From: Trichobilharzia szidati
Taxonomy: Eukaryota; Platyhelminthes; Trematoda; Strigeidida; Schistosomatidae
Length of the DNA: 64,000 bases
NCBI GenBank assembly: GCA_944472155.2
Contig: OX235273.1
Coordinates: 83,446,793 to 83,510,792 of the forward strand
Direction: 5' to 3'
The notes beneath the pieces were generated by a model. It was given only the letters and a program-made list of their open reading frames with translations. It searched no databases and was not told where the DNA came from. Below, in pieces: positions 35,800 through 47,608 of the stretch (within the stretch, counting starts at the first letter, position 1; each line of letters begins with the position of its first letter). A program made the translations under genes and the position numbers.

Positions 35800-35871
35800 T
35801 ATTTAAATATACACACTTTTATATATATTGACATGCTCGTGATGATGAAATTTCTGATTGGTGATCACTGT
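35800..35871 (-). promoter_or_regulatory. Promoter of protease gene C
   Basis: CCAATCAGAAATT, then GAGCATGTCAATATA, then GTGTGTATATTTAAATAGAAA on the minus strand, about 50 bp before the ATG at 35752. It is close to the gene A promoter, so the module survives although the gene body is truncated. Confidence 0.6.
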
Positions 35872-36359
35872 GGTTTTGTTTTTTGTAGCTATATTATTAC
35901 ACGGTACTTCCTCAAATCATGGCAAATATAAGCATGCTTTATTAATGACAAAATATATTTACAATATGCATATGACTGACTTGTCCGAAAAGATATTTAG
36001 TTTGCATAATTCCAAAATTCTCTCTGAATATTTTAAAAAAAGTATATTTGAGCGAACATCTATTTGCAGTTACTTCGTCTGCAAGCTTTTCACTAAGAAT
36101 TTAGTAAACATGGCCTGTATTCCTCGCAGTGTCATTCGACGACATCCTCAGCTTATGCCCATTCCACCTACATTTCTTCTGCATATTTATTTAGCAATTG
36201 GCTCTCGGCTGGTTTGTTGACAGAGTTTCTTGCTGCTAATTCTTTCTGACCCGCCATTAGATCTTCAGTAGGCAGCCAGTGAAGGCAGCTGTTGATAAAA
36301 TTCTGCTACCTGTTGGAAATGCAGTATAAGTTTCTGACCTGTATATAAGAACTGACTGA

Positions 36360-37000
36360 CTTGCTATTGGTGCTGTATATCCTAGTCTTGTTCTTTATGC
36401 TGGCTGAGTGCAGAAGATTCCCAAGCTGATTTCAGATTGGTGGAGGCGTATCTTGCCTTTTCGACTAGTTTTGTCGTCTTAATTCGTTCCGAATGCCTCT
36501 TGTTGAAACAATGCTTACCATCTAGATAAGTGAAGGAAGTAACCCCTTTCAAATTCTCCATAAGGCTGGTTATTGGTGCCAATTATTGTTGCTGTCTGTT
36601 GGGTATCTGCATCACCTCCATCTTCTCTATGTTCACCTTGAGTGCCATCTTCTATGACTGCCAGTCTGTTGGTTTTCGCCTGCAAGTGTTCGATTTTGTG
36701 TAACATTAAACATGAACCATTAGCGAAATCCAGATCTTCCAGAGTCTTCCGATCAGTGAAGTCTATTCCTGTCTTCTTGCTCCCCATCTACAGTGTGTCC
36801 CATAACAATTAGAAATATCATCGGTGATAATGAACCATCTTGCATTACTTCTGTACTCACCACAAAGTTCAGACATGTTCTACCTGATGTTGTGTGAGTT
36901 TGTTTAATAAAACACAGTGACACTTTTATAGTAACTGGATGACATTTCCAGCGCATATTCTTACTTGTAATCGTATCACTGTATTCACATAACATTCTTA
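36360..37000 (-). pseudogene. LINE (RTE/CR1-type) RT C-terminal fragment
   Basis: Minus-strand translation in shifting frames gives FVVSTEVMQDGSLSPMIF (RT block TGVRQGCLLSP), TGIDFTDRKTLEDLDFANGS (the FADD region, here FANG), HLQAKTNRLAVI, GVTSFTYLDGKHC and KARYASTNLKSAWESSALS. This is the second half of the RT type seen at 22.6-23.8 kb. The catalytic Asp pair is lost and several stops are present. Confidence 0.7.
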
Positions 37001-37239
37001 CTTGCTTGATATTATCTTATTCAACACAGTTTTTCATGCATCTCGCATAGATAATGCATCATCTCGACCGCACATGTTTCATTTTGATTCGATGAACAAA
37101 GCTAGGTTTAAAAATATGAGTTAACCTCAGAATCCTTGTTTATCGAATCACAACGAAACGAATGCCACCGAAGAGATAATTATGACGATGTTCAATTCAG
37201 ATATATGAAAAACAAGAAAAATATGGAATTATGTGCCAC

Positions 37240-37950
37240 AGCAACAACTTGTGAGAAGCAGCAGGCAAGATAGGACTTCAGATGAAAGCAAAGATGACAG
37301 AACTGATAGGAATACACAAAGAACAACAAACATCAATCACCACCACTGAGAGAAATCTGACGGAATTCATCTTTTTCACTCACATGATCTAAGCAACATC
37401 GCTTCAGCAAAAGGCAGGCAGCGAAGTTGAAGATGTCGAAACCGTCAAGAACCTAGTAGGAAAAGGGGAGCAGGCGTTTGCTTCTGTGTTCAGGTCTGCA
37501 GTATCCTACACAAAGTGAATCATTAGACTTTTGGCCCTAATTCCAGTTGAGTATGTGTTTCTATATGATTCGGAGATTGAGGTTCGCTTTACCGGAGGCA
37601 TTCCGAACACTCTGCCACACACTTTTATCAATGAATGCGTGTATTAAAGAAGAGGTGAATGATTGGAAATGGTGGGCAATAAGTGACACTAGGGGTTCGG
37701 CAAACTAGCCATGAACAAAATATACAGGCACCGCCAAACTCTGAGGAGATCCTTGAGAGACGTCACATTGCCATTGAATGGAACTTAAATGGGAATTGGT
37801 GAGCTAGGGATACAAGGATGACATGGATATCTTGTGAAGTAGCAATGAATACTAGTGTGTAGTTGATGAGTCACTGAGATGTGATGGCACAGAGTAGAGT
37901 GCGATTGAGTCATGTGCGTAAAGGAGTGAATAATGAAAATTACAACTTGA
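37240..37950 (+). repeat. Dispersed repeat, partner of 28750-29395
   Basis: Shares TTTCACTCACATGATCTAAG and flanking blocks with 28.8 kb. Otherwise diverged and without a gene I recognise. Confidence 0.3.
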
Positions 37951-38009
37951 CTTAATTGTCTAACAGTAACCTTTTACTCATCTTACTTATGATTTTGAGA
38001 ATTTGTTTT

Positions 38010-38760
38010 TCTTTTTAGGCGTAAATTTATTTGACTTGACTTTGTACTTATTATTCTGCAGATCATACCACAAATAAATTACAAGTTAGAACATTAACAA
38101 AAACATGATTCATTTCAAAATTTCACGTATTTTGAACTTCGTCATACATGTTTGAATAATTCATGGAATCTATATTCCATCCCTAATGTTTTTGAATTTG
38201 GTGTGTGAAGTATAATATGTATCGAAATGTGTCCTCATTTACGTTATCAGATAACACTCTTAAAACAATAATTCTGTTTAATAAATTAGAATAGCGTTAC
38301 TAGAAGACGAAGTTCATCTTGAGAAATGTGATGAATATGCAAAACGGTTTTCGAACAGTTTGTTGACACAACTATCTACCATTTCACTTTATACAAAAGT
38401 GTAGAAATATACTGTCAAATAGAGCAAACAAAATGACGACTATATAAGTTGATTATAACGGGCATATTGAGGGTGGTAATTGACACTTGTCTTCATAAAA
38501 TGATCCGTTATTTTTCACCGTAGTAGCTAACTACTTTTTGGTGTTTCTGAGAGGTCAAGGAAAACGTCAGTGGAAATCCTGCATGAATTGCAAACAGAAA
38601 TAAAATATACTGAACTGTATGTCAGATGAAGAATTGATATACCGTGAAACCTGATTTGTATAATCTTGCCTATTCCGAAAGGTTCATTGACAAATAGTGT
38701 TTGGAAATGATTATTGAAAGATTGACGCCTGAAGAGAAGAATATTATTAACAATATAAAT
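38010..38760 (+). repeat. Old direct repeat, copy 2 (partner 30590-31480)
   Basis: See the partner block. The match is colinear with several indels. A further matching block at 40745-40830 lies beyond about 2 kb of unmatched sequence. Confidence 0.75.
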
Positions 38761-38782
38761 ATGCTGGGCATATATACACAAA

Positions 38783-38932
38783 ATTTTGATATGGTTGTGT
38801 TCTCTGAACTGGATAGTTAATTTGCGAATCTTCAAATTGAAGTATGTGCTGAAGATATCGCCTAGTAGGGCGATGAAAGCTTCGCAAATTAACTATCCAA
38901 CTAAGAGAACACAACCATATCAAAATCATCCA
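38783..38932 (+). ncRNA. Foldback element with a hammerhead-ribozyme-like core
   Basis: A near-perfect inverted repeat of about 45 bp is centred near 38857; its inner 18 bp (GGATAGTTAATTTGCGAA and complement) match exactly. Between the arms the plus strand reads TGTG, CTGAAGA (38849-38855), one extra T, a 6-bp stem ATCGCC/GGCGAT with loop TAGTAG, GAAAGCTT, then CGCA, which can pair with TGTG. The order is that of the PLE-I motif at 15.0 kb, again with one extra base after the core. It is probably a solo PLE terminal repeat; activity is unproven. Confidence 0.5.
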
Positions 38933-38999
38933 CCTGAGCTACACAAAATTTTAAATAAAAGGTTAGGAGTTCAAGAAAAGAAATGAAAGAGATCTGTCA

Positions 39000-40700
39000 T
39001 AAATCTGCTACAAATTATATGATGAAAATTCTCTGGAAGTCATATTACTTTAATCAAAATAAAAGGAATACGCATCTAGTTAAAGATTCTTGCCACCTGC
39101 TCATATATCTGTTGATAAGGAATTGACAAGAACAACAAAGGAATATTTAGGTAGTGTCTTATTATTAAATCCTATGAACTTGGCTTCACAGGAGCATTTC
39201 CAGGGACCTTTAGCAAATCTAATCCAACGGTACAGCTTCAATGATAATTTACAGAAACAGCACTCTTTGCTGACCTATATCTTTCCAATATGTGTAACTT
39301 TCTCACTGATGCTTACGAAGACTTTCCAGATGATTGGAGTTTTAAAACTGTGAAAAAGTATTTACATGAAAAGGAAGTTGAGTAGTAAGTTCTTACTAAA
39401 TAAACACTGTGGGTGATGAAACCATGTCAAAACATGTGAATTTTCATCAATTTACCACTCACAAGTGAGTGGGTTTGAGATAAATTTCATGTCGCTTTGA
39501 CAAAACATGAATGCTGGTGTGATCGAAGAGGTGGAATGTACGAACGTATACTAACAGACGGCATTTACAAGGTAGCACTGAAATATTCAAAGTTGGATGA
39601 AGCATTCTAAGGTTGACAGTATCCTCTGTAGCGGACTTTCTAGCGAGCTCAGTAATAGAACAGGTATTTGAATAAAAATCCAAGTTTATGAGATGATAGA
39701 ATAACAGTATGTTATAAAAAATACAGAATTACTTATTTGAATTATTCAGTTCCTTAGTTATACAGTTAAAGTTCACTACTCCAAATTATTAATATAATCC
39801 ACAATAGTGTTCACTGCTGAAGACGTGTCTACTGGTAGTGCTGTCCACTGGTTGTAGAAAATTCTTCGAATGAAGATAAAATGTTTCTGCGAAATCCAAA
39901 GTATACAACACGTTTTGTAGTGAAACAAGTAGACAGCATAGACTAGCGAGAATATGAAGCAGCGGAAAGCAAACTGAATTTTTTTTTATTGTACTCCGCA
40001 GTTATGCATATTTCACTATGAATCGTTTTAAACAAAAGTTGCGTACAATGTTTCTATTTTTAACATCTAACGAAAAATGTACAATCGTGTTGTTACAGAC
40101 TTCACACCTCTGTCATAATGCCTTCAATGCCATATTCCACTTTGCATGACTTTTGCAAGAGCAAATATATTGAAAGAACAGAAATACATATTTGTTACCG
40201 TATTGGGATTTCTTTGTGGCTGAAAATAGTGCAAAATTGCATTCTCCCAATACATGGTAGTTAGTAGCAATGGACATGCTGCTCTTAAATCATTTGGAAC
40301 AATTCACATCCATATAAATCCTACTTGATCGGTAACCACTGAACGTTGAAACTTGAGCTCATGCATTCCGAAAGTGGCTGTTGTTACTCCTCCTCTACCA
40401 TTTTATATGTGGTAATCAATCTGATCTTTAGAATTTCGTTTCATTTGACACTCTTAATGTATACCTCTCTATATTACTCCTCACTCATGCTCCTGTCCTT
40501 AATCTTTGACTGCTACTCACCCTATTTCGATCGCATGGCTGCACATTGACTTCAGAGATGCTTAGGATTTTTCACCTCTCATTTATATGCAACAAATTTG
40601 TCAACTTTAGGGTATTTAAGTACTTTTTATAATTAAACCAATAAGGCTACTAACACTTGTAGTTTTATATATATTCTACTCTTAATGTATTAGATTTGAA
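39000..40700. other. No gene recognised
   Basis: Intergenic DNA between genes A' and C. Only short open frames without domains. Confidence 0.4.
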
Positions 40701-42139
40701 TGATATTTGGTTGTGTTTTCAAGTGAAATAGTCAAAGAATTTGATCAATTTTGATAGTGATATTGGAATTGTTCTGATACTATTGTGGTTAACAGAGTTA
40801 AAGTGGAAGTACGTAAAATACTAGAGAACAATTTTCATGGTGATAGTGAAATCATGTGAAATCTCTTCTTCCTATAATGGTCAACTAGCCTACAGATTTT
40901 ATTCATCAGACAAGCCCCAACCAAACGAACTGGAGTTGCGTTTGCCAAAAATATTGACTTCACGATACAGTGGTTTAAATGTATTAGTCAACCGATTTGT
41001 GACTTAATTTCTTTGGGGAATGAACGAGTCGAATGCTAGAGATACTCGCGTTTGAATCGTGTAATTATTTCACATTCTATGCACTGTGTTTACTATTCAG
41101 TGTTTGAATTTGATAGGTAGAAACATATCTTTAGGAAAACTGTTAGAGGCTTTCCCATTAGCTCAGACACTGAGCAATTGTAATGGGATGGTTAGTGTTG
41201 AATTCACCTTCAAGCTTAAGTCTTCATGGACGAAACATTTGATATCCACTTCAAAATGCTCTTCGGTTGAAGTATACACAAAGATTGTGTGTGGTTCCCA
41301 AAGACAAATCAGCTTCCAGTTAGTCGACATGTTGATATGGATGCAATCTATCAAGCAATGAATAATAAATAGGTGACAGGGGAGAAGGGTCAAAAATAGG
41401 GATGACATAAGACCAGTTTCCATGCAGGCGAGTACAATCATAGGGAAATCTACGACAGCAGCCAGTTGCAGTAGTCACCAGGAGAGACAAATACTTCATT
41501 CTTGAGGAATTTCATAAACTCACTTCACTTGGACTTAACTCTGTAGATATTGTCTGAAAGGGTAATGAAAGTTTCGCAGTTAAACCATCAAACCTAGATA
41601 CCTTCTGATTTGATAAGGTAACCACTCATGCTAGAACTATGGAATAAGTAATTCATGAGAATGGTTTTAACAGATTTGTAGTGGATATCATTTTCAAGTC
41701 CGGAAACAACTGACGCTAAATTTATTAGTTATCATGCACTGGTTCTGAACAAGCGCGTTCCGCAGTTAATTTTCTCACCATTCTAGATTGATTTGTGAAC
41801 AGATCAATGATGAAGCCACCTTAATGTTCAGTGAAATGTATTTCGGCATAGTCACTCTAATCTTACATATGCAATTTCAAACCCGGAACTACATTTACGA
41901 TATTTCTGCAGTTACTAAAAGGACTTGCAGGAACATGATTCATACAAATATGCGTTGAAAAACAATTCCTTATCACACTAAATCTTCTTTGGTTAGCTTT
42001 GTTTTGAAACCATAGTAGATGTGCTATTACGTCTGTTATTTGGTTTAGTGATCTTCATTGTTATTTTGACCTTGGATATGTCCTTTTAACTTGACGTCAC
42101 CTATTAATTCTTAATAAATTCATATATATTCCTATGACA

Positions 42140-42228
42140 AGTCTGTGTGTGCTCAATCAGATTGTTCAAAATGTGTTGCGCAAATACATTTCATAAGTCA
42201 GATAAATTACGTCTTATTATTGTTTTGT
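42140..42228 (+). repeat. Solo diverged copy of the 44.7/45.5-kb arm end
   Basis: CTGTGTGTGCTCAATCAGAT, AATGTGTTGCGCAAATACATT and CAGATAAATTACGTCTTATT match the outer end of the inverted arms at 45510-45595 with substitutions. It lies just below the gene A' stop codon and overlaps the gene's likely 3' UTR. Confidence 0.55.
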
Positions 42229-42229
42229 C

Positions 42230-42235
42230 TTTATT
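42230..42235 (-). terminator. Poly(A) signal of gene A'
   Basis: AATAAA on the minus strand about 40 nt after the stop codon of gene A'. Confidence 0.5.
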
Positions 42236-42272
42236 TATGATCAGTTATTAACTGGTTTCATTATAGTGAGAT

Positions 42273-45200
42273 TCATCCATCGTTAACATCAGCTAACCAA
42301 ATCGCCTTCTCACCAAAATCGAATACAGTGTAGAACTTCCTCATAAATACATCACCAAGCAGCCAAACTCCAGGCGGAACTCGATCGTTACTAGCGAATG
42401 GTGATGTACACTTTGTCTTTAACCAGCTGACTTCCTGAAAGCGAAAATGAAACGAATTTTATAAATCTCATGGAATCAAAATCTCGAAAATGAAAATTAG
42501 AACAACCATAGGAAATGAGTAAATTCACCAACTTTCCGGCTAAATTTGTCTGTTTAGAAGCTGAAACCAATATTTTGCATAGAATTGATGATTATTTCTG
42601 TGTAGAAGGAATGGTAATCGAGGATGTGGATGACACTTGCCAATGTAAGAGAGGAAGAAATGAAACTAAGGAAGAGTATTCCACAAAACTGAAGAAGAGA
42701 CAGGGAGATAAATTCAGTGAAATTCTCTGAAGTCTTCTGTTGACAGCATTTCGAGAACTTTCTTTGCCACTTATTTCACCTCACCTGCACTTGCTCACCA
42801 AATCGGCAAGGACAAGTTGTGGGCTTTGGTGACTTCAGTGTCAATTCACCAGCTTAATGTCTCCTATGGAGTCAACTACGTGGACTGTACTAACAGGACA
42901 TTGTGTAAGTAGGCCGATGAACACTTGCCAGCATGGTAGTCCAAGGAATAAGGTAGTACGGAACAGACAACGACTCAATTCTGGAGCACGATGTTATTTC
43001 TTGGCACGTAGCATCAGAACAGAGTTACTTCAAAGTGATATGTGAAATAGAACCAGGCAGTTCAACTGGATTTCGCCTACATTTCATGTAACCAAGGCTT
43101 CTGGAATCCACTAGGAAAAACCGGGACTTTGTATTCAAACACCTTTTTATCCAGCCTCCTTTACTAAAGTGTCTTTAGTGACAATTTTGTTGTGTAAAGA
43201 ACTTTATGCAGTATTTGCACATTTTTTAATATTTTTTGTAACTCACTTTCAATGCACCGATCTCTGGCTCTTATATGTCATTTCCAAGTAACTACTAATC
43301 ATTACATAAGTAATTGGCAATCAACCCTCTCGATTATTCACAATTTTTCGCACATTGTTTTGTCGATGGATCTCACCTTTGTTGTCAGATAGCACTGTAT
43401 ATATAAACCCCAAATAACTGTTCAAACTCGAAGTCAGGTTACGAAAAGAGATCTCTTTCCTAACTTAGGCCATTTTAGAAACGATGAAATTCACCTGTAT
43501 TTTAAAATGTGTTGCCATTTCTTAAATGCAAATCAGTGGCATTGATGAGGAAATTCCCATCGAGGTGCCGATCACAAGAAAATCACAATGTTCAACCGAA
43601 TTCTCTTACTTACCTTAAGCACATAGTTCTTCGCCTCAAGTACATAGCTCCTCTCCTTGAAGACAAACTCAATAGGAGGGAGCAGGTTAATATCATTACA
43701 GTTTAATCCATACTCATCATCCCCAACCGACTTGGCCCCAAGTCTAGAATTAATCGTTTCCACCGTTTCATTCCATCCCAGTATCAAAGATAACCCAGTG
43801 TATATATAAGCAACGCACGTTTCTTTGCAATATTCTACTCCATTTATCTTCATGCTGAACATGGTAAAACAAACACAACTGAAGCATTAACCAATCTATG
43901 CAGTGAAGAGTGTATTGATATAAATTAATCCAATCACAAAATCACTCATCCTAATAATCAGACGCAATGAGCATACTTAGTTCTCCTCAGTCATCTCCAC
44001 ACGAATACACAAATCCCTGTCTGTTGATTAACTTTCAGCTCTCATCAGAATTTATTGCACTTTCACCCAATAACAGCCTTCACTAAATCATTTTAATGAC
44101 TTTCTTCACTGGAATACTCGTGAACATATACAAACCATGCTGAAATTACGCACCACATAAAAGTTTCTACTTGAGATTGCTCAAGGCAACTTGACTACAC
44201 ACTATCAGCATTTCAAATGGCATTCGTTTCCAGATAAACCACTCAGGTTGTCAACAGATTAAAATCAAACAGATGACACTTTCTTCGATAACTCAGTGAA
44301 AGTTGGCCAGTAAGTGGTCACGCCAGCTTGTAAAAATGGATAGTCAGCATATGTGATGTTGCTTGATAGAGTGGGAATCGGTTTTCATGTGCTGAGGTGA
44401 TGGTGGTCAAATGACTGGTTTATTATTTTGGACGAGAATATTTCGGGCACAGATCAGCTATTGAAATAAGGGATGCAGAATAACTGTCCACTAATTTGTC
44501 ATCTGGAATTATCAAGTCATATCTCATCCAATAGACTTTATTTGAGTGTATGACTTTTATTACTGGAAAAAGTGGGAATTGTTGCGTGTATTAAATATAC
44601 TTTGATTAGAAGACATAACTGTGACAACCACTCCACATTTTCTGTGACCTTAGTGTTCACGTGAAAAATTGATATCCTTTCGACAACGCAATAAGAAGAC
44701 GTAGTTTATCTGAAACGTGTAATGTATTGGCGCAACACATTTCCGACATTCTGATCACACACGTACTTGCTATACACAGTTTTTACAGAAGGCAAGAAGG
44801 CACGAATAATTACAATACAGGTCGGATTGTGTACAGGTCAAGGTCACAAATAGTGGGTAGGGAGACGCAAAGATGTGGGTAGGAAAGAGAAAAAGAGAAA
44901 AACAAAGCAAAGAAGGGATTGAAAATATTACGAAGTAAATTGGTCCTTGGTTCTTTTTATGGCTGGTTGGGCCACGTACTTAAATTCGTTGAAGCCTTAG
45001 CCATAAAAAGTTTTAAACCTGTGTTATGTGTCCAAAAGTTATTTGTTATTACCTTAAATCTGCCTTGGTAATCCAATTTGGAACCAAAATGTTTTTCCTT
45101 CACGTTCCCCAGTGGAACATAGGGCTTCAAGCTAGTAACTTGAAGATTCTGTAGCAGTGTTCATTTTACAAGATGGAGTTGCTAGCCTCATGCCCAACCT

Positions 45201-47496
45201 TTCCTCTTTACCAGCATTATTTCTGACTTAGCGAGGTAAAGCAGTGCGTCGGCCGGGGATCGCACCCCGGACCATATGCATGGTTGGCAAGCGTCCTAAC
45301 CGCTATGCCACCGACGCACATTTAGAACCAAGGATCAATTTAATTCATAATATTTTCAATCCCTTCTTTGCTTTGTTTCTTCTCTTTTTCTCTTTCTTAC
45401 CCACATCTTTGCGTCTCCCTACCCACTATTTGTGACCTTGACCTGTACACAATCCGACCTGTATTGTAATTATTCGTGCCTTCTTGCCTTCTGTAAAAAC
45501 TGTGTATAGCAAGTACGTGTGTGATCAGAATGTCGGAAATGTGTTGCGCCAATACATTACACGTTTCAGATAAACTACGTCTTCTTATTGTGTTGTCGAA
45601 ATTCGTGAAAGGAACTAATTAATTTAAATAATATCTTCGCCCATGAAATCATGCAAGCATCAATTGACTACCTTTTGAGTTTAACAGTCCAACTGTCTTC
45701 ATAAATGACAGGCAAGTTTTCGAAATCTCCAATAAAATATTCAGGATTGACACCACCAATCACCATCTCTCCACCAGCAAGACCGTTTTTCCTACAAAAT
45801 ATCAGACACGAATTTGAGGAATTACTAAAAACGCTAGCAACGTGTTCAACTTCATGTTTCCGCAAATAGGTGAATAGCAATCAGAATAAACGTTATTTAT
45901 GAATTTGAATGAAATCAGAGAATTGAATTATTGTCTCCAACACTTCATATTCCAAGGGTACTGAAGCTGTAAATGAAAGTTCAGCTGAAGACTCTGTCTG
46001 TCATAATCATCTAAAGGACAATGTAAACGAATTACTAGCCAAGTACTTTAGTTGATGTGTAACTCCGGTCACACATTTCATTTCTTTAAATTCAGTCCAA
46101 AATCTGTAGGCAGAAAGTGTTTTTTAATAATGAAATCTTATGATTGTCTCAAACCATTTCCTTCCACATGTATTCCACTTAAATATTATGGGGGAGATTT
46201 ATGTTAAGCGTATATTAAAAGCCACTTAAACTTAATTAAGTAGTTTCAGTGAATCTGTATTCCAAATAAGTAAATATTGAGTCAGAAATCATTGGAAAAC
46301 GTAATAGTAAACCACTGGAATATCAGTCATATACGGCAATAGTATTATTGTTGCGTCGCAAACAAGAACCCACCGGGTCAGATAGAAAGAAATTACTGGA
46401 TCTTTATCCTTGAATTGAGAAAGTAGATTCGGGAAGAACGGAGTGTTCCCATATCTCGACACATTTCTCATTTGCATACCAATGATTCCATCATACTTGT
46501 TATCAAAGTAGACTAAGGAAAACACATTTGTTACTTCAGCAAACGCCTGATTACGAATAACTAAGGAGTTTAGCTAAAACCATTGTCGCTTCAAGTTATA
46601 AAAGCACAATACCTGCATTGTATCCATGCTCCAAAATCCAGAGTAAATGCTAGTCAGGTAATAAATATGAAATTCAGTACCGTTTGGCTTGTAGGTGGAT
46701 GATTTCGAACTGTCGTAAAATCGAATGAACCAACACGGAATGTCAAGAAACCAACATTTTCTTGATGGGAACCAGCTGTCGGTTGATCCTGTGTCGAAGA
46801 GTACACGAAATGTTCGTGGTGGCGTTCCCACTTGTATTTCTCCATAGTAATCAATCTTAAAAAGATGTAATAAACATAAGATTCTGAAAACATATACATA
46901 TATCAATAACTAATTCTGATCTAAAACGCTTCTTCCCATGCCTCACCTCAGCGTTCACATGGAATACGTTAAGAATAATAAATTTTTTTGTATTTACTTA
47001 TTTTCAGTAATCACACAGATCTTCACTGTTTACTTATTCTTTGACCCAGGAGATGGAAGGACAACCACTTCTTACAAAATATTACACACACATTCATCAA
47101 CTTTCAACAGCTTAAGTAGAACTCTGATTCTCACAAATAATGTCTCTATGAGATAATGTGCGGAATGTAATGTACTAGAAGAACATCACTGTGTATAGGA
47201 CGAAAGAAAACATCTGCCTCAATCAATGCACAATATGGTATGTTTATTTGAATTAATCAAAAAACATGACTAATTATCACATAATCTGTCTCACTAACAT
47301 TTTCATAGTTGTACAGGAGTTCTGGCGTTGGTGTTTCTCCTCCACTCCATAATTTCATCCAGCTTCGCTGTATTCCCCTCAAGAACTTCCAATACGGATT
47401 TAGAATTGACTTAGTTCCAGACACTGGATGCAAAGGAATCTTGATTATCTCAGAATTCACATGATACAGACAGATGAGAAGTATGATCAGATTCAT
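42273..47496 (-). CDS. Aspartic protease gene A' (cathepsin D-like), complete but second catalytic Asp replaced by Tyr
   Basis: Exons are 47496-47299, 46855-46613, 46573-46374, 45791-45672, 43854-43614 and 42434-42273 (stop TGA). They total 1164 nt, 387 residues, the same length and phases as gene B. The signal peptide, propeptide, GTPPRTF, the first catalytic DTGST, YDGIIGM, GGEMVIGGVNPEYFIG and the C-terminal WLLGDVFMRKFYTVFD block are intact. In exon 5 the second active-site motif, DTGTS in gene B, reads YTGLS: the catalytic Asp codon GAC is TAC, and Thr is Leu. The reading frame is open throughout and all splice sites look sound, so the product would fold but should be catalytically dead. 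Flap: YLTSIYSGFWS. Intron 4 holds a SINE and inverted repeats. Confidence 0.88.
44679..44962 (+). repeat. Left arm of a ~280-bp inverted repeat in gene A' intron 4
   Basis: Near-identical reverse complement of 45328-45598. Blocks include GGTCGGATTGTGTACAGGTC and GTGGGTAGGGAGACGCAAAG. A 12-bp inverted repeat (CTTTTTATGGCT at 44953-44964 with AGCCATAAAAAG at 44999-45010) starts at its inner end and extends into the spacer. Confidence 0.85.
45080..45320 (-). mobile_element. tRNA-derived SINE, copy 3 (gene A' intron 4)
   Basis: On the minus strand 45319-45244 is a tRNA-like head. GTGCGTCGG pairs with CCGACGCAC, there is an A-box-like TGGCATAGCGGTTAGG and a B-box-like GGTGCGATCCCC. The D and anticodon arms do not fold well, so it is not a working tRNA. 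The body (GGTTGGGCATGAGGCTAGC, CTTGAAGCCCTATGTTCCAC) matches the SINEs at 11.0 and 57.8 kb. It has the best preserved head of the three and sits directly against the right inverted arm. Confidence 0.8.
45328..45598 (-). repeat. Right arm of the ~280-bp inverted repeat in gene A' intron 4
   Basis: Reverse complement of 44679-44962 with few differences. The outer end near 45600 lies about 70 bp from exon 4. With the left arm it could fold the intron transcript into a long hairpin with the SINE in the loop. Confidence 0.85.
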
Positions 47497-47544
47497 TGCA
47501 ATGAATACTCAAAGGAGAAGCGTAAATGCTGGCAGTGTCTTTCT

Positions 47545-47608
47545 GTTTATATACACACTGTTATATTGACATGCTCACAACGACGGAATTTCTGATTGGA
47601 GATCATCT
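47545..47608 (-). promoter_or_regulatory. Promoter of protease gene A'
   Basis: Same CCAATCAG, GAGCATGTCAATATA and TATATAAAC order as in gene A, about 50 bp before the ATG at 47496. No difference from gene A was noticed in these blocks, so loss of the catalytic residue has not been accompanied by visible promoter decay. Confidence 0.65.

Noticed and set aside
41086..41361. Plus-strand frame containing VEFTFKLKSS, resembling PPIEFTFK of protease exon 5
   Set aside because: Only a few residues agree, there is no DTGTS block and no splice border in register. Likely chance; a profile search with exon 5 would settle it.
45244..45319. Possible functional tRNA gene
   Set aside because: Acceptor ends and box-like elements are good, but the D and anticodon arms do not fold properly, the T loop is short, and the sequence continues into a SINE body shared with 11.0 and 57.8 kb.
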